From Oscillospiraceae bacterium (lineage in GTDB: Bacteria; Bacillota; Clostridia; Oscillospirales; Oscillospiraceae): DNA of 22,340 nucleotides. Under the pieces are notes generated by a model. It saw nothing but the letters and a program-made list of their open reading frames with translations. It was not told where the DNA came from and made no database searches. Positions within the stretch are counted from its first letter, which is position 1. Every line of letters begins with the position of its first letter. Of this stretch, positions 1 through 6,815 are shown one piece after another. Position numbers and translations under genes: made by a program. The stretch is from assembly GCA_029067025.1 (NCBI GenBank), contig JAIEFH010000105.1:1-22340 (forward strand). Reading direction: 5' to 3'.

Positions 1-71
1 GCCTGGGCGGGCTGGAGCCGGGGAAATGGAGAAGCCTCACAGCGGCGGAGACTGCCGTCTTGCAGGAATGA
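1..71 (+). CDS. C-terminus of a RsuA/RluB-type pseudouridine synthase (partial)
   Basis: Only the last 22 or so codons are in the window, read from base 3 to the TGA at 69-71. The peptide contains LGGLEPGKWRSL followed by T-A-A-E. This resembles the usual end of RsuA/RluB/RluE-family 16S/23S rRNA pseudouridine synthases, where an LG.LKPGEWR.LT..E motif is common. That family isomerises specific uridines in rRNA. The gene fits the neighbourhood, because rluB-like genes often sit upstream of cmk in Clostridia. The identification rests on a short tail only. Confidence 0.6.
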   Translation, partial: LGGLEPGKWRSLTAAETAVLQE

Positions 72-93
72 GCGGGAAAACCTTCAAAACCTC

Positions 94-122
94 TTGCAAT
101 TTTTCCGGCAAAACGGTATGAT
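94..122 (+). promoter_or_regulatory. Sigma-A promoter of the MurR/RpiR regulator gene
   Basis: A -35 box TTGCAA (94-99) and a -10 box TATGAT (117-122) are separated by exactly 17 bases, which predicts a transcript start near 129. The promoter lies just after the stop of the pseudouridine synthase, so the downstream cluster has its own start. It also rules out the upstream ATG at 94 as the start codon of the regulator. Confidence 0.75.
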
Positions 123-132
123 AAGGTCTGTT

Positions 133-160
133 GGGCGTGCGTGGGCGCGCCCATGGAGGA
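133..160 (+). other. Leader hairpin and purine-rich stretch upstream of the RpiR gene
   Basis: GGGCGTGC (133-140) can pair with GCGCGCCC (145-152) around a GTGG loop, giving an 8-bp stem with one G-U pair. GGAGGA (155-160) follows. This GGAGGA is about 26 bases before the chosen ATG, too far for a normal ribosome-binding site. Any regulatory role is unproven. Confidence 0.4.
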
Positions 161-186
161 TAGAAAGAGAGTGGGGCTGCTGTGTG

Positions 187-1062
187 ATGAGCCGTGATAT
201 TTTGACCGCCATTCAAAGCAAAATGGACACCTTTTCCAAGGGACAGAAGCTGATCGGCCGCTATATTCTGGACAATTACGACAAAGCCGCCTTTATGACG
301 GCGGCGCGGCTGGGCCAGGCGGTGAAGATCAGCGAGTCCACCGTGGTGCGCTTTGCCGTCGAGCTGGGTTATGACGGCTACCCCGCCATGCAGAAGGCCA
401 TGCAGGAGATGATCCGTGGAAAGCTCACCACGGTGCAGCGCATCGAGGTGTCCTATGACCGACTGGGTTCCCAGGATGTGCTGGATAAGGTGGTGCAGTC
501 GGACATCGAGAAGCTGCGCATGACCTTGAGCGAGTTGAACCGGGAGGATTTTGACGGCGCGGTGAACGCCATCGTGGGCGCCCGGCGCATCTATATCCTG
601 GGGGTGCGGTCGTCGGCGGCGCTGTCCGATTTTCTAGCCTTTTACTTTAAGCTCATCTTTGACAACGTGTGCCAGGTTCGAACGAGCCTGGCCAGCGAGA
701 TGTTTGAGCAGATGCTCCGGGTAGGGGAAGGGGATGTGGTCGTCGGCATTAGCTTTCCCCGGTATTCCACCCGGTCTGTCCGGGCCATGGAGTTTGCCCG
801 GGATCAGGGGGCTACGGTGGTGGCCATCACCGACAGCGAGATGTCCCCGCTGTACGACACAGCCGATTACCGCCTGCTGGCCAAGAGCGACATGATCTCC
901 TTCGCCGATTCCCTGGTGGCCCCGCTGTCCATCATCAACGCGCTGATCGTGGCGGTGGGGCGGAAGAAGTCCGAAGAGGTCACGGCGACCTTTAAGCGGC
1001 TGGAAAATATCTGGGATGAGTACCAGGTATACGAAAAGGTGGAGTATGAAGATCAAGGGTAA
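187..1062 (+). CDS. MurR/RpiR family transcriptional regulator (HTH + SIS)
   Basis: This is a 291-residue DNA-binding regulator with the two-domain layout of the MurR/RpiR family. Residues 1-77 form the helix-turn-helix domain, with ISESTVVRFAVELGYDGYP as the typical recognition part. A sugar-isomerase (SIS) fold follows at about 125-250, including IYILGVRSSAALSDF and VVVGISFPRYSTRSV. Such proteins sense phosphosugars and control sugar or amino-sugar genes; the ligand here cannot be read from sequence. The start is placed at ATG 187 (GTG 184 is possible) because the promoter covers 94-122 and the family usually begins a few residues before this helix. The ribosome-binding site is weak. The stop lies 17 bases inside the next gene, so the two are probably cotranscribed. 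Neighbours are housekeeping genes, so the target may lie elsewhere. Confidence 0.9.
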   Translation: MSRDILTAIQSKMDTFSKGQKLIGRYILDNYDKAAFMTAARLGQAVKISESTVVRFAVELGYDGYPAMQKAMQEMIRGKLTTVQRIEVSYDRLGSQDVLDKVVQSDIEKLRMTLSELNREDFDGAVNAIVGARRIYILGVRSSAALSDFLAFYFKLIFDNVCQVRTSLASEMFEQMLRVGEGDVVVGISFPRYSTRSVRAMEFARDQGATVVAITDSEMSPLYDTADYRLLAKSDMISFADSLVAPLSIINALIVAVGRKKSEEVTATFKRLENIWDEYQVYEKVEYEDQG

Positions 1063-2299
1063 CGTGGTGGTCGCCGGAGGCGGGGCGTCGGGCATGATGG
1101 CGGCTATTACCGCGGCCCGGGCCGGGGCGGACGTGGTGCTTCTGGAGCCCAACGAGAAGGTGGGGCGGAAGCTGTATATCACCGGCAAGGGGCGCTGCAA
1201 CGTCACGAATCACTGTAATCTGGAGAACCTGATGGCCGCCATTCCCCGCAATGGAAAGTTTCTGTACAGCGCGTTCAGCCGTTTTGCCCCGACGGACACC
1301 ATGGCCTTTTTTGAGGGGTTGGGCGTCAAGCTGAAAACAGAGCGGGGAAACCGGGTATTCCCGTGCTCAGACAAGGCTGCCGACATTGTGGACGCGCTGT
1401 TTTTTGAGCTGCGCCGCCAGGGGGTGGAGGTTCGGCGGGACCGCGTGACCGGGCTCAGCGCCCAAGACGGCCAGCTTACCGGCATCAGGACGGAGAACGG
1501 CGGCTCACTTGAAGGGTGCGGGGCGCTGATCCTCGCCACCGGCGGAGCCTCCTATCCCCGCACCGGCTCCACCGGGGACGGCTATGGGCTGGCCCAGTCC
1601 GTGGGCCACACGATCAAGCCCATCCGGGGCTCTTTGGTGCCGCTGGAGTCGGACGACCCCTGCTGCGGGGCGCTCCAGGGCCTTTCCCTGCGGAATGTGG
1701 AGCTGAACGTGAAAAATGAAAAGGGCAAGACTGTGTTCCGGGAGCAGGGCGAGCTGCTGTTCACCCACTTCGGGCTGTCCGGGCCGCTGGCGCTGTCCGC
1801 GTCCGCCCATATGGATGTTTCCAAGCACAGCTACACCGCCCACATCGACCTGAAGCCCGCCCTGGACGAGCAGAAGCTGGACGCCAGACTGCTGCGGGAC
1901 TTCGAGGCGCGGGCCAACCAGGACTATGCCAATGCCCTGGGCGGATTGGTTCCCCGGTCTATGGTGTCCGTGCTGGTGGAGCGCACCGGGATCCCCGGGG
2001 ATACCAAGGTACACGACATCCGAAAGGAGCAGCGGCGCAGGCTGCTGGAGACACTGAAGAGTTTTACCATCCCGCTGTCCGGCACCCGCCCGGTGGAGGA
2101 GGCGGTAATCACCGCTGGCGGCGTGGCCGTGGGCGAGGTGGACCCCAAGACCATGGAGTCCAAAAAGGCGAAGGGCCTGTTCATTGCCGGGGAGCTGCTG
2201 GACGTAGACGCCTACACCGGCGGTTTCAACCTACAAATCGCGTGGGCCACCGGCTATGCGGCTGGATTGGCCGCGGCGGAGCGGGCAAGTAATATATAA
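1046..2299 (+). CDS. HI0933/BaiN-family FAD-dependent oxidoreductase
   Basis: This 417-residue flavoprotein starts with a dinucleotide-binding fold at residues 6-35 (VVVAGGGASGMMAAITAARA). The family hallmark GRKLYITGKGRCNVTN follows, and near the C-terminus comes GELLDVDAYTGGFNLQ. These signatures define the HI0933-like family, often annotated as aminoacetone oxidase family or BaiN-like NAD(P)/FAD oxidoreductase. Its physiological substrate is unknown in most bacteria; BaiN itself was linked to bile-acid dehydroxylation, but that should not be assumed here. ATG 1046 is chosen because AGGTGGAG lies just upstream. The gene overlaps the RpiR gene by 17 bases and is followed closely by cmk, an arrangement common in Clostridia. 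Confidence 0.92.
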   Translation: MKIKGNVVVAGGGASGMMAAITAARAGADVVLLEPNEKVGRKLYITGKGRCNVTNHCNLENLMAAIPRNGKFLYSAFSRFAPTDTMAFFEGLGVKLKTERGNRVFPCSDKAADIVDALFFELRRQGVEVRRDRVTGLSAQDGQLTGIRTENGGSLEGCGALILATGGASYPRTGSTGDGYGLAQSVGHTIKPIRGSLVPLESDDPCCGALQGLSLRNVELNVKNEKGKTVFREQGELLFTHFGLSGPLALSASAHMDVSKHSYTAHIDLKPALDEQKLDARLLRDFEARANQDYANALGGLVPRSMVSVLVERTGIPGDTKVHDIRKEQRRRLLETLKSFTIPLSGTRPVEEAVITAGGVAVGEVDPKTMESKKAKGLFIAGELLDVDAYTGGFNLQIAWATGYAAGLAAAERASNI

Positions 2300-2314
2300 G
2301 GAAGGGGCACTCCC

Positions 2315-3004
2315 ATGAAATACCGCAGCGTTGCCATTGACGGGCCCTCCGGGGCGGGGAAATCCACCCTGGCCAAGCGGCTGGCCCAGGAGCTGGGCTT
2401 TTTGTATGTGGACACCGGGGCCATCTACCGCACGGTGGGGCTGGCGGTTCGCCGCCGGGGCATCGACCCTGAGGACGCGGGCGCCGTGGCGGCGATCCTG
2501 GGATCGCTGACCATTACCATGGGCTACGGGTCGGACGGCCTTCAGCATATGTTTTTGGACGGTGAGGACGTGACCCAGGCCATCCGGGAGAATGAAATCT
2601 CCGCCTACGCCTCCAAGGTGGCCTCCATTCCGGCGGTGCGGGACTTCCTTTTGGAGATGCAGCGCAAAACCGCCCGGGAGCACAGCGTCATTATGGACGG
2701 TCGGGATATTGGCACTGTGGTGCTGCCCCAGGCGGATGTGAAACTATACCTCACCGCCGCGGCGGAGGCCCGGGCGGAGCGCCGCTACCGGGAGCTTTTG
2801 GAGCGGGGCCAGCGGGCCGATTTTGACCAGGTTCTGCAAGAGGTAATCGAACGGGACCGCCGGGACAAGTCGCGGGAGACCGCCCCTCTGCGCCAGGCGG
2901 ATGACGCTATGCTGGCCGACACCACCGGGCTGGATCTGGAGGGAAGCTTCCAGCTGCTGCTGGGGCTGATCCGGGAGCGGCTGGGCGAAGGAGGGACGGA
3001 ATGA
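2315..3004 (+). CDS. cmk: Cytidylate kinase
   Basis: The 229-residue protein has the usual length for bacterial (d)CMP kinase, which transfers phosphate from ATP to CMP or dCMP in the cytoplasm. It shows the P-loop DGPSGAGKST at residues 9-18, YVDTGAIYR for nucleotide monophosphate binding, GRDIGTVVLP, and the lid segment RDRRDKSRETAPL. A GGAAGGGG ribosome-binding site precedes ATG 2315. The stop overlaps the plsC start in the ATGA at 3001-3004, which suggests translational coupling. The cmk-plsC-ispH order is a well-known Clostridia arrangement linking nucleotide, phospholipid and isoprenoid synthesis genes. Confidence 0.97.
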   Translation: MKYRSVAIDGPSGAGKSTLAKRLAQELGFLYVDTGAIYRTVGLAVRRRGIDPEDAGAVAAILGSLTITMGYGSDGLQHMFLDGEDVTQAIRENEISAYASKVASIPAVRDFLLEMQRKTAREHSVIMDGRDIGTVVLPQADVKLYLTAAAEARAERRYRELLERGQRADFDQVLQEVIERDRRDKSRETAPLRQADDAMLADTTGLDLEGSFQLLLGLIRERLGEGGTE

Positions 3005-3597
3005 ATAACAAGGTATACGCGTTCCTGTATCGGATCATTTGGGTGTTCATGCGGATATTCCACCCCTGGAAGGCGGTGGGGGCGGACAACATTCCGGAGG
3101 GCGCGGCTTTGCTCTGCGGCAACCACACCTCTCTGGGCGACCCATTTTATGTGGTGTGCGGCATGGGCGCTGAGCGGCAGACCCATGTGATGGCCAAGGC
3201 GGAGATCATGAAGTGGCCGGTCATCGGCTTCCTGCTGAAAAAAGCGGGGATTTTTGGCGTCAACCGGGGCAAATCTGACATGGCGGCCATCAAGGAGGCT
3301 ATGCGGGTGCTGCGGGCAGGGGAGAAGCTGCTCATGTTCCCCGAGGGCACCCGGGTGAAGGAGGGGGAGACCTCCGAGGCCCATACCGGCGCGGCCATGC
3401 TGTCCACCCGTACCAACACGCCCCTGGTGCCTGTTTACATCTCGCCCAAAAAGCGGCGCTTCCGCAAGACGACAGTGGTGTTTGGCCAGTCCTACCACCC
3501 GGAATTTGAGGGGCGCAAGCCCAGCGCGGAGGACTATCAGCGCATCGCCAACGACCTTCTGGTTCGGGTGCGGGCGCTGGAGGAGCAGGCGGTATGA
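3001..3597 (+). CDS. plsC: 1-acyl-sn-glycerol-3-phosphate acyltransferase (PlsC family)
   Basis: This 198-residue membrane-associated enzyme is expected to acylate lysophosphatidic acid to phosphatidic acid in phospholipid synthesis. The catalytic HX4D motif is seen as NHTSLGDP (H42, D47). The substrate-binding FPEGTR motif is near residue 113, followed by the typical P-V-Y segment. It starts in an ATGA overlap with cmk, preceded by GGAGGG, and ends in an ATGA overlap with the ispH-rpsA gene. Its length is short but normal for compact Firmicutes PlsC proteins. Acyl donor preference cannot be told from the sequence. Confidence 0.93.
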   Translation: MNNKVYAFLYRIIWVFMRIFHPWKAVGADNIPEGAALLCGNHTSLGDPFYVVCGMGAERQTHVMAKAEIMKWPVIGFLLKKAGIFGVNRGKSDMAAIKEAMRVLRAGEKLLMFPEGTRVKEGETSEAHTGAAMLSTRTNTPLVPVYISPKKRRFRKTTVVFGQSYHPEFEGRKPSAEDYQRIANDLLVRVRALEEQAV

Positions 3598-5558
3598 TTG
3601 TAAAGGTGGCAAAGAGCGCCGGCTTCTGCTATGGAGTGCGCCGGGCGGTGGAATTGGCGGAGCGGGCCGCCGCCCAAGGGCCGGTGTATTTGCTGGGTCA
3701 CATCACCCATAATGACCACGTGATCCGGCGGCTGGAGGACATGGGCGCCGTCACCATTTCCTTGCCGGAGGAGGCGCCCGAGGGATCCACCGTGCTCATC
3801 CGGGCCCACGGCGAGCCGGATGGGGTTTATGAGACGCTGAAAGGCCGCCGCTGCCGGGTGCTGGACGCCACGTGCCCCAATGTCATCCGCATTCATGACA
3901 TCGTTCGGGACGCGGAAGCCAGAGGGCGCGTCCCCGTCATTGTGGGGGAGGCCGACCACCCGGAGATCCTGGGGATTTTGGGGTGTACCCGAGAGGGGAT
4001 CGTGGTCTCCGGCTGGGATGAGCTGGAACAAATCTTCAAAAAAATGCCGGATTTGCCCGGTCAACCCCTGACATTCGTGTCCCAAACCACAGCAATTTTG
4101 GTCAATTGGGAAAAAATCGTGGAAAACACAAAAAAAGTGTGTACAAACGCGGAATTTTTTGATACAATATGTAATGCTACGTCCAGACGGCAATCTGAAG
4201 CTTTGGAATTGGCCGGTCAATGCGATGGCTTGATCGTCATCGGCGACCAAAAGAGCTCCAACACCAGGAAGCTCACCCAGCTTTGTGCCAGCCGCTGCCC
4301 TTTGGTAGTGCAGGCAGAACGGGGAAGGGATGTTGACCGGGAACAGTTCCGCCGGATTCGCACGCTTGGAATCACTGCCGGCGCGTCTACGCCGGAGTGG
4401 ATAATAAAGGAGGTTACCAACAAAATGAGCGATGAAATTATGGAGATTGAACAGTCCTTCGCGGAGATGCTGGAGGAGTCGTTCAAAATTTTGAATACGG
4501 GGGATCGGGTCACCGGAACAGTCGCCGCCATTACGCCGACTGAAGTGCAGGTCGAGCTGGGCGTGAAGTATCCCGGCACCATTCCCCTGTCTGAGCTGAG
4601 CGATGACCCCGACGTGAAGGTGGAGGATCTCGCCAAGGTGGGCGAGGAGATCGAGGCCATCGTCATGCTGGTCAGCGACCGCGACTGCGTGGTCAAGCTG
4701 TCCAAGAAGCGCCTTGACGCGGACAAGAACTGGGAGACCGTGGAGAACGCCGTGGAGAACAAGGACGTTCTGGAAGGCATCATCACCGAGGAGAACAAGG
4801 GCGGCCTGGTGGCCAACGTCAAGGGCATCCGCGTGTTCATCCCCGCCTCTCAGTCCGGCAAGCCCCGCGGGGCCGACCTGTCCGAGATGGTCAAGACCCG
4901 GGTGCAGCTGCGCATCACCGAGGTGAACCGCGCCCGCCGCCGCGTGGTGGGTTCCATCCGCGCCGTGGCCGCTGAGGCCCGCGCCGCTGCCGCCGCTGCC
5001 ATCTGGGACAACATCGAGGTGGGCAAGCGGTACAGCGGCACCGTCAAGAGCCTGACCTCTTACGGCGCTTTTGTGGACATCGGCGGCGTGGACGGCATGG
5101 TCCACATCTCCGAGCTGTCCTGGTCCCGCATTAAGACCCCCGCTGAGGTCGTGTCCGTGGGCGATCCCATCGAGGTGTATGTCATCTCCTTTGACCCGGA
5201 GAAGAAGAAGATCTCTCTGGGTGTGAAGGATCACAGCCAGGAGCCTTGGACTGTGTTCACCGGCAAGTATTCCGTGGGCGATGTGGCCTCCGTGCGCATT
5301 GTCAAGCTGATGACCTTTGGCGCCTTCGCCGAGATCGTCCCCGGCGTGGACGGCCTGATCCATATCTCCCAGCTGGCCGACCACCGCGTGGAGAAGCCCG
5401 GCGATGTGGTGAACGAGGGCGATACTGTGGACGCCAAGATCACCGCCATTGACGAGGAGAACAAGAAGGTCTCCCTGTCCATCCGCGCCCTGCTGGAGTC
5501 CGTCCCCGCGGAGGACGAGGCTGACGTGGACGAGGAGGAGGCTCCCGAGGAGGAGTAA
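3594..5558 (+). CDS. ispH: IspH-ribosomal protein S1 fusion (HMBPP reductase / S1)
   Basis: This 654-residue protein has two parts. Residues 1 to about 275 are IspH, the [4Fe-4S] enzyme that reduces HMBPP to IPP and DMAPP in the last step of the MEP pathway. The cluster cysteines C12, C94 and C193 are all present, with H39/H72/H122 contexts (GHITHND, RAHGEP, EADHPE) and SQTTAI. Residues about 300-630 hold four S1 RNA-binding domains. The last two are the most canonical (GTVKSLTSYGAFVDIGGVDG and the VDGLIHISQL repeat). The protein ends in an acidic tail. Such fusions are known in Clostridia. The distal half has strongly biased GC-rich codons typical of an abundant protein, while codons around 4060-4430 are noticeably AT-richer. 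An in-frame ATG at 4425 (residue 278) with a near-perfect ribosome-binding site sits at the domain junction. No frameshift is seen. Confidence 0.95.
   Translation: MIVKVAKSAGFCYGVRRAVELAERAAAQGPVYLLGHITHNDHVIRRLEDMGAVTISLPEEAPEGSTVLIRAHGEPDGVYETLKGRRCRVLDATCPNVIRIHDIVRDAEARGRVPVIVGEADHPEILGILGCTREGIVVSGWDELEQIFKKMPDLPGQPLTFVSQTTAILVNWEKIVENTKKVCTNAEFFDTICNATSRRQSEALELAGQCDGLIVIGDQKSSNTRKLTQLCASRCPLVVQAERGRDVDREQFRRIRTLGITAGASTPEWIIKEVTNKMSDEIMEIEQSFAEMLEESFKILNTGDRVTGTVAAITPTEVQVELGVKYPGTIPLSELSDDPDVKVEDLAKVGEEIEAIVMLVSDRDCVVKLSKKRLDADKNWETVENAVENKDVLEGIITEENKGGLVANVKGIRVFIPASQSGKPRGADLSEMVKTRVQLRITEVNRARRRVVGSIRAVAAEARAAAAAAIWDNIEVGKRYSGTVKSLTSYGAFVDIGGVDGMVHISELSWSRIKTPAEVVSVGDPIEVYVISFDPEKKKISLGVKDHSQEPWTVFTGKYSVGDVASVRIVKLMTFGAFAEIVPGVDGLIHISQLADHRVEKPGDVVNEGDTVDAKITAIDEENKKVSLSIRALLESVPAEDEADVDEEEAPEEE
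4140..4168 (+). promoter_or_regulatory. Candidate internal promoter inside ispH
   Basis: TGTACA (4140-4145, four of six matches to TTGACA) and TACAAT (4163-4168, five of six to TATAAT) are exactly 17 bases apart, within an unusually AT-rich run of an otherwise GC-rich gene. It would start transcription about 250 bases before the internal S1 start. AT-rich coding DNA can match by chance. Confidence 0.35.
4406..4427 (+). promoter_or_regulatory. Internal ribosome-binding site and ATG for free S1
   Basis: AAAGGAGGT (4406-4414) is a near-perfect anti-16S match, followed after 10 bases by an in-frame ATG (4425-4427). It falls at the IspH/S1 domain junction. Initiation here would give a 377-residue stand-alone S1-like protein starting MSDEIMEIEQ. 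Confidence 0.6.
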
Positions 5559-5575
5559 GCTCCCGCTTGATTCCC

Positions 5576-5606
5576 AAAAGGCTGCCGCAGTCGCGGCAGC
5601 CTTTTT
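5576..5606 (+). terminator. Rho-independent terminator after ispH-rpsA
   Basis: GGCTGCCGC and GCGGCAGCC pair around an AGTC loop (5589-5592), with AAAA before and TTTTT after the stem. It begins 17 bases after the stop and ends 17 bases before the next start codon. Confidence 0.93.
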
Positions 5607-5623
5607 CAATAGAGGTGAAATGT

Positions 5624-6775
5624 GTGAAACCTGATGTAGTAATTACGCCCTGCGCCGGCTATGGCGAGGAAGAGACGCGGGCCGCGCTGGAGCGGGTATT
5701 GGCCCCGCTGGGCGGGCTGGACTGGGTGAATCCCGGGATGAAGATCGCCATCAAGGTGAACCTGGTGGCCTCCGCCAAGCCGGAGAAGGCGGTCACCACC
5801 CATCCCGGCCTGCTGTGCCCCCTGGTCAAAATGCTGGTGGAGCGGGGCGCGGACGTGGTGGTGGGGGACAGCCCCGGCGGGCTGTTCAACGCGACCTATG
5901 TAAACCGGATCTATGCGGCTACCGGAATGAAGGCGGTGGAACAGGCGGGTGGACGGCTCAACCAGAATTTTGAGGAAAACCAGGCCCAATTCCCAGAGGG
6001 AAAGGTGTGCCGCCAGTTCCGTTACACCGCCTGGCTGGACGGAGCGAACGCCATCATCGACCTGTGCAAGCTCAAGACCCACGGCATGATGGCCATGACC
6101 TGCGGAGCGAAAAATATGTTCGGCACGATCCCCGGCACGGTGAAGCCGGAATACCATTTCCGCTACCCGGATCCCAGGGATTTTGCCCGGATGATCGTGG
6201 ATTTGGACGAGTATTTCAAGCCAAAACTCACCATCGTGGACGCGGTGGACTGCATGGAGGGCAACGGCCCCACCGGCGGCACCCCACGCCACATGGGGGC
6301 GCTGCTGGCATCGGAGAGCCCACACAAGGTGGATCTGGTGTGCGCGGGGCTCATCGGCCTGAAGCGGGAGGAGGTGCCCACCCTGGAGGCGGCGCTGGAG
6401 CGGGGGCTGATCCCCGCCTCGGCGGCGGAGCTGACGGTGGAGGGCGACCCCGCCGCCTTCGTCATCCCCGACTTTCAGCGCATCGTCACCGGCAACAGCC
6501 ACCTGTTCCAAGGTGATGGGAAGAGTCTGTTCAAACGGGCGACGGGGACGGTGATGCGGTGGGCGCTTTCCCAGCGGCCCCAGGTCAAGCCCGCTAAGTG
6601 CGTGGGGTGCGGCGTATGCCGGAATGTCTGCCCCGCCGACGCCATTACCATGGTGAACAAAAAACCCAGTATCAACCGCAAAAAGTGCATCCGCTGCTTC
6701 TGCTGCCAGGAGTTCTGCCCGGAGAGCGCGATGATCGTGCACCGCACCGCCATCGCGAAGCTGCTGGACCGCTGA
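5624..6775 (+). CDS. DUF362 protein with C-terminal 2x[4Fe-4S] ferredoxin domain
   Basis: This is a 383-residue iron-sulfur protein. The N-terminal DUF362 region shows the family marks GDSPGGLFN and KTHGMMAMTCGAKNMFGTIPG. The C-terminus carries two complete CxxCxxCxxxCP motifs, CVGCGVCRNVCP from C326 and CIRCFCCQEFCP from C355, each expected to bind a [4Fe-4S] cluster. A redox or electron-carrier role is likely, but the reaction is unknown. The start is placed at GTG 5624, 6 bases after AGAGGTG; starting at the ATG at 5567 would run through the terminator hairpin of the previous gene. There is almost no room for a separate promoter between that terminator and this start. Confidence 0.88.
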   Translation: MKPDVVITPCAGYGEEETRAALERVLAPLGGLDWVNPGMKIAIKVNLVASAKPEKAVTTHPGLLCPLVKMLVERGADVVVGDSPGGLFNATYVNRIYAATGMKAVEQAGGRLNQNFEENQAQFPEGKVCRQFRYTAWLDGANAIIDLCKLKTHGMMAMTCGAKNMFGTIPGTVKPEYHFRYPDPRDFARMIVDLDEYFKPKLTIVDAVDCMEGNGPTGGTPRHMGALLASESPHKVDLVCAGLIGLKREEVPTLEAALERGLIPASAAELTVEGDPAAFVIPDFQRIVTGNSHLFQGDGKSLFKRATGTVMRWALSQRPQVKPAKCVGCGVCRNVCPADAITMVNKKPSINRKKCIRCFCCQEFCPESAMIVHRTAIAKLLDR

Positions 6776-6780
6776 CAAAG

Positions 6781-6815
6781 AAGATACCCTCCGGCGGGCC
6801 GGAGGGTATCTTTTT
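6781..6815. terminator. Terminator between converging DUF362 and ABC exporter genes
   Basis: GATACCCTCCGG (6783-6794) pairs with CCGGAGGGTATC (6799-6810) around CGGG and is followed by TTTTT. It terminates the + strand gene. The complementary side ends in a weaker T-rich run (TTCTTTG) and could serve the converging - strand gene, whose stop codon overlaps it. Confidence 0.9.

Noticed and set aside
94..186. N-terminal extension of the RpiR regulator from ATG 94
   Set aside because: The extension overlaps the promoter boxes at 94-122 and encodes an atypical W/R-rich peptide before the conserved HTH domain.
3537..5609. A 690-codon open frame on the minus strand opposite ispH-rpsA
   Set aside because: It lies wholly antisense to a clear fusion gene. 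Its sequence is rich in H, G, D and L, as expected from reading the complement of biased GC-rich codons, and no domain or ribosome-binding site supports it.
5567..5623. Upstream ATG start for the DUF362 gene
   Set aside because: It would translate through the terminator hairpin of the previous operon and has no ribosome-binding site; GTG 5624 has one at the right distance.
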